DNA of 64,000 nt, taken from the NCBI GenBank assembly GCA_943736015.1, contig OX031064.1, forward strand, positions 36,197,361 to 36,261,360, read 5' to 3'. This DNA comes from Tridacna crocea. Its lineage: Eukaryota; Mollusca; Bivalvia; Cardiida; Cardiidae. Below, piece after piece: positions 61,686-64,000 of this stretch. The position numbers were made by a program, and so were the translations under genes. Position 1 is the first letter of the stretch; each line of letters starts with the position of its first letter. The notes under the pieces are model-generated. The model saw nothing but the letters and a program-made list of their open reading frames with translations. It was not told where the DNA came from and searched no databases.

Positions 61686-61910
61686 ACTCTTAACCACATA
61701 ATCCAGCGTTTTAACAACATGGAAAAAGGAAAGAGCAAAGCTTTTGAAACACTGTTGGAAAAGGAGAGGTCGCAGGAGGTCAGCATTTTCTCCTATTCCC
61801 TTTTTTTCTTCCTGCTAAAGACAAATCAAAACAATTTACCTACATTTGATTTGTATTCAGCAGTTCTCTGATGCTGGACAAGTCCATAACTTTTAAGTAA
61901 ACGGTTTAAA
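61686..61910 (+). mobile_element. Degenerate family A MITE
   Basis: CTTAACCACATAATCCAGCG, AACACTGTTGGAAAAGGAG, GTCAGCATTTTCTCC, GGACAAGTCCATAAC and AAGTAAACGGTTTAA. Core centre replaced. Confidence 0.6.
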
Positions 61911-62244
61911 GCAGCTTTACAGCGATCATTTTGCTTGTCTGCAAAAGGCTGTTTTTGATATACTGAGGAGGCGTGTTTTCACGCAGCATGGTTACACGTT
62001 AACGTTGGCGGAACAAAGGAAAATAGCTGGTCAACTGTGATGTCTGGCCGATACATTTTAAACCCTTTGTATTGGAATTACCCTAGCGAACATCAAGCCG
62101 GGACTTTAATTCAAACGGCTCAGTATTCTTAACCATTTTCATTGTAGAAATACTCCCACCGAAACCTTACTGCATGCTTTCGGGCTCTTGGCAAAGAACA
62201 CGGTATACACCAAAGGTCAGACTGCACTTTTTGTACAGGATTAA

Positions 62245-62360
62245 GCGTCTGAAAAAAAGTATCGGCTCATGTCAGCTTGCGCAATCCGCGCAGGCTGACC
62301 TGAATCGAAACCTTTTTGCTATACGTAAATGTTTCCGCATGTCGAAGGACCACTCTCGCC
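62245..62360. mobile_element. Family O fragment
   Basis: AAGTATCGGCTCATGTCAGC-TTGCGC-N5-GCGCAGGCTGACC, then AATCGAAACCTTTTTGC and AAGGACCACTCTCG. Confidence 0.62.
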
Positions 62361-62452
62361 CGTGTTTCTGTCAGCTGTTAGACAACAATGGATTTTGCGG
62401 ATCCATGATTATTGTGTTATCTTGTTTGGTTGAATGCATAACGGTGATGTAT

Positions 62453-62682
62453 TAACTCATTATACCAAACGACAAAATTTTAAGTTTGTCCAAATCGAAA
62501 GCATTTGCAGACGACAAAATATAAGTGACTGAAAATTTGAAATTTGCTTTGTGAAGGGTAGAAAACATTGTTGGAAAAGGAGAAAATGCTGGTTACCAGC
62601 ATTTTCTCCTTTTCCCACAGTGTTTTCTAAAGGTTTCTTTCTCAGGGGCGTCAAAAGTAGGGATTTTGAGGTAATGGGTTAA
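62453..62682 (-). mobile_element. TTAA MITE family A
   Basis: TTAACTCATTATACCAAACG...AGGTAATGGGTTAA; core perfect except GTTGGAAAAGG in one arm. Confidence 0.88.
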
Positions 62683-64000
62683 AGCCCCTGTAAAGTCCAA
62701 AAATAGGTAATTTTCACCGTTTATAACTCGAAAATACATGTATATCGGATAACCAACCCATCACAACACTCACATATAAGATAGGAGAAAACTCGAATAT
62801 GTCACTTACTACATTGTTTGCCGTGAAATACGGAGGCGAAAATGCCCGGAGAAGCCCATGGGTTTCAGAGACGGCATTTAGGCACCTGTAAACAGTTTGT
62901 TTCGAATTGGCCAGGGTCAAAATTAGAAATAATTGAGAAAGGTAGGTTTTCAGGGCAATTTTGATAAGAAGAAGAGTTACTACATCCATGAATTGTGTTA
63001 GATTAAGGAAAAGAAGCATTTAGTTTGTCTATGAGTCAGGGGGTTATGACCTTTCCTTCCTTGTTCTATAGGTTTGACCCCAAATGCGAAAATGAGGGGT
63101 CATGGAGCTAGCGGTTATTTTTAGCGGCAATAATAAGGGTAAGGTAAGGGCATGAAAGATTGCGAAAAAACACCATGGTAACGTGCTATTTTTGACTTCA
63201 ACCCCAGATCATGTGTTGTTTTGAGTTTCAATTGAGATTAGCATTTTCAGGCTAGCTTCCTGGGTTTGCATTTTGTGAATTATGGAATATAGGCTTAAAT
63301 GGCGTGTTTTGTCAGTTTTTTTTTCCGACCATCCCACGTGCCTGTATTGATCAGTAATTCTAATATTTCATAAGTTGAACATTATTTATTGATAAAATCT
63401 TCAGAAATAGGATTGTGCTGTTGTATTTAAGTTTGTTTTTTAATATATAATTTCAGGTTAATTGTGTTGACCAATTGTCACATATATTTGTTTTGGCGTC
63501 ATTCGCCCCCAGAATTTTTCACACCGAAACTGTGTCCTGCTGCCTTATCGAGACAACCTTCTTTATCGTTCGTCTATATTCGAACTAGGCCTTTGCGAAC
63601 GTCACATGACACCGTTGCATCTCATTAGTGCGAAACAGTATTATTGTTTGCAATCCCAATAGTATGTCGTCGGATATGGAGTAGGATAGCTCATTCTGAA
63701 CCTGTTTTCTTTTTAGATGTTGTAAACTTTACCTGTATTGATGATAAATGAAAAAACGATGATCAACCTGTGTAGTCGTTTTGTTTACAATGTCGATAAA
63801 CTTACGTTTTTCAGCCACGGAATTTTTACAAAACGATCAAGTGAATGAGAGGTTTGTTTCAACGTCTTCAGTGATCACGTGGTGTTTACGCCACTATTAC
63901 GCCACTGCAGAGATTTACGACGAAAAATCGGCTTATCGTCGGCGATCATCAATGTAAGGAAAAAAAAAACACGCAAAAAACAGATAATGGAGCATGGTAA
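62683..64000. other. Unassigned right edge
   Basis: No A-P family repeats. A 101-residue hydrophobic minus frame lies at 62714-63019 (LNLTQFMDVVTLLLIKIALK), without a recognised domain. Near 63867 GATCACGTGGTGTTTACG contains an E-box. I cannot call an exon of the minus-strand gene here. Confidence 0.35.

Noticed and set aside
62714-63019. 101-residue hydrophobic frame as a membrane protein
   Set aside because: No start context, splice sites or family motif; AT-rich DNA easily gives such hydrophobic frames.

Overview
The window is eukaryotic genomic DNA, very probably from a bivalve mollusc. It is AT-rich and intron-dominated, has no operons, and is packed with short palindromic non-autonomous transposons. 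It carries parts of two protein-coding genes. The best-supported gene is a minus-strand TRIM/NHL-type gene (coiled coil plus C-terminal beta-propeller), of a kind that is expanded in bivalves. Several repeat families look like ones I associate with dreissenid and related bivalve genomes; that is recollection, not a search result.

Genes. At the left edge a plus-strand gene ends: its last exon is at about 2910-3016, with a weaker 44-bp exon candidate at 1486-1529 that fits in phase. The minus-strand gene has four phase-compatible exons: 56292-56084, 55707-55639, 52127-52002 and 36381-35311 (stop). Together they give about 490 residues of coiled coil followed by an NHL-like propeller. The 5' exon or exons were not found. 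The last intron is 15.6 kb and is filled with repeats. A remnant non-LTR retrotransposon lies at 16630-17120. No intact transposase was seen.

Repeats. Nearly everything else is repeat. Four families, here called A, B, C and D, are about 200-230 bp, are flanked by TTAA and end in CCC...GGG, as expected of piggyBac-type MITEs. The window holds its own empty site for one copy (25129-25132 versus 56800-57030), and a second copy sits in a tandem repeat whose units show the undisturbed target. A, B and C share a long central palindrome whose two arms have changed together between families. They insert repeatedly into each other's TTAA, giving chains such as B+A, B+D, D+A, C+A, A+A and C+D.

Families D, E, O and P are otherwise unrelated, yet each carries the same type of 31-bp hairpin module (13-bp stem, 5-nt loop) with paired substitutions. 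Other elements are a linked composite (F+Q) with a conserved short reading frame in three copies, a hAT-like element nested in an A copy, foldback elements, and terminal-inverted-repeat elements G, H, J and L. There are also an 80-bp satellite of about 13 units (44371-45380) and several minisatellites.

Layout. 1-3270: J and A/B repeats plus the end of the plus-strand gene. 3270-16000: dense A/B/C/D, E, P, N and foldback repeats. 16000-17640: E copies, the LINE remnant and a long inverted repeat split by E. 18000-35000: MITEs, G, H and hAT-like elements and minisatellites, with a fairly clean stretch at 28440-29640. 35000-56300: the TRIM/NHL gene, with the satellite array, E, F/Q, O and many A-D copies in its introns. 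56300-64000: upstream of the visible exons, with a decayed exon-like copy, F/Q, G and A repeats, and unassigned DNA at the right end.
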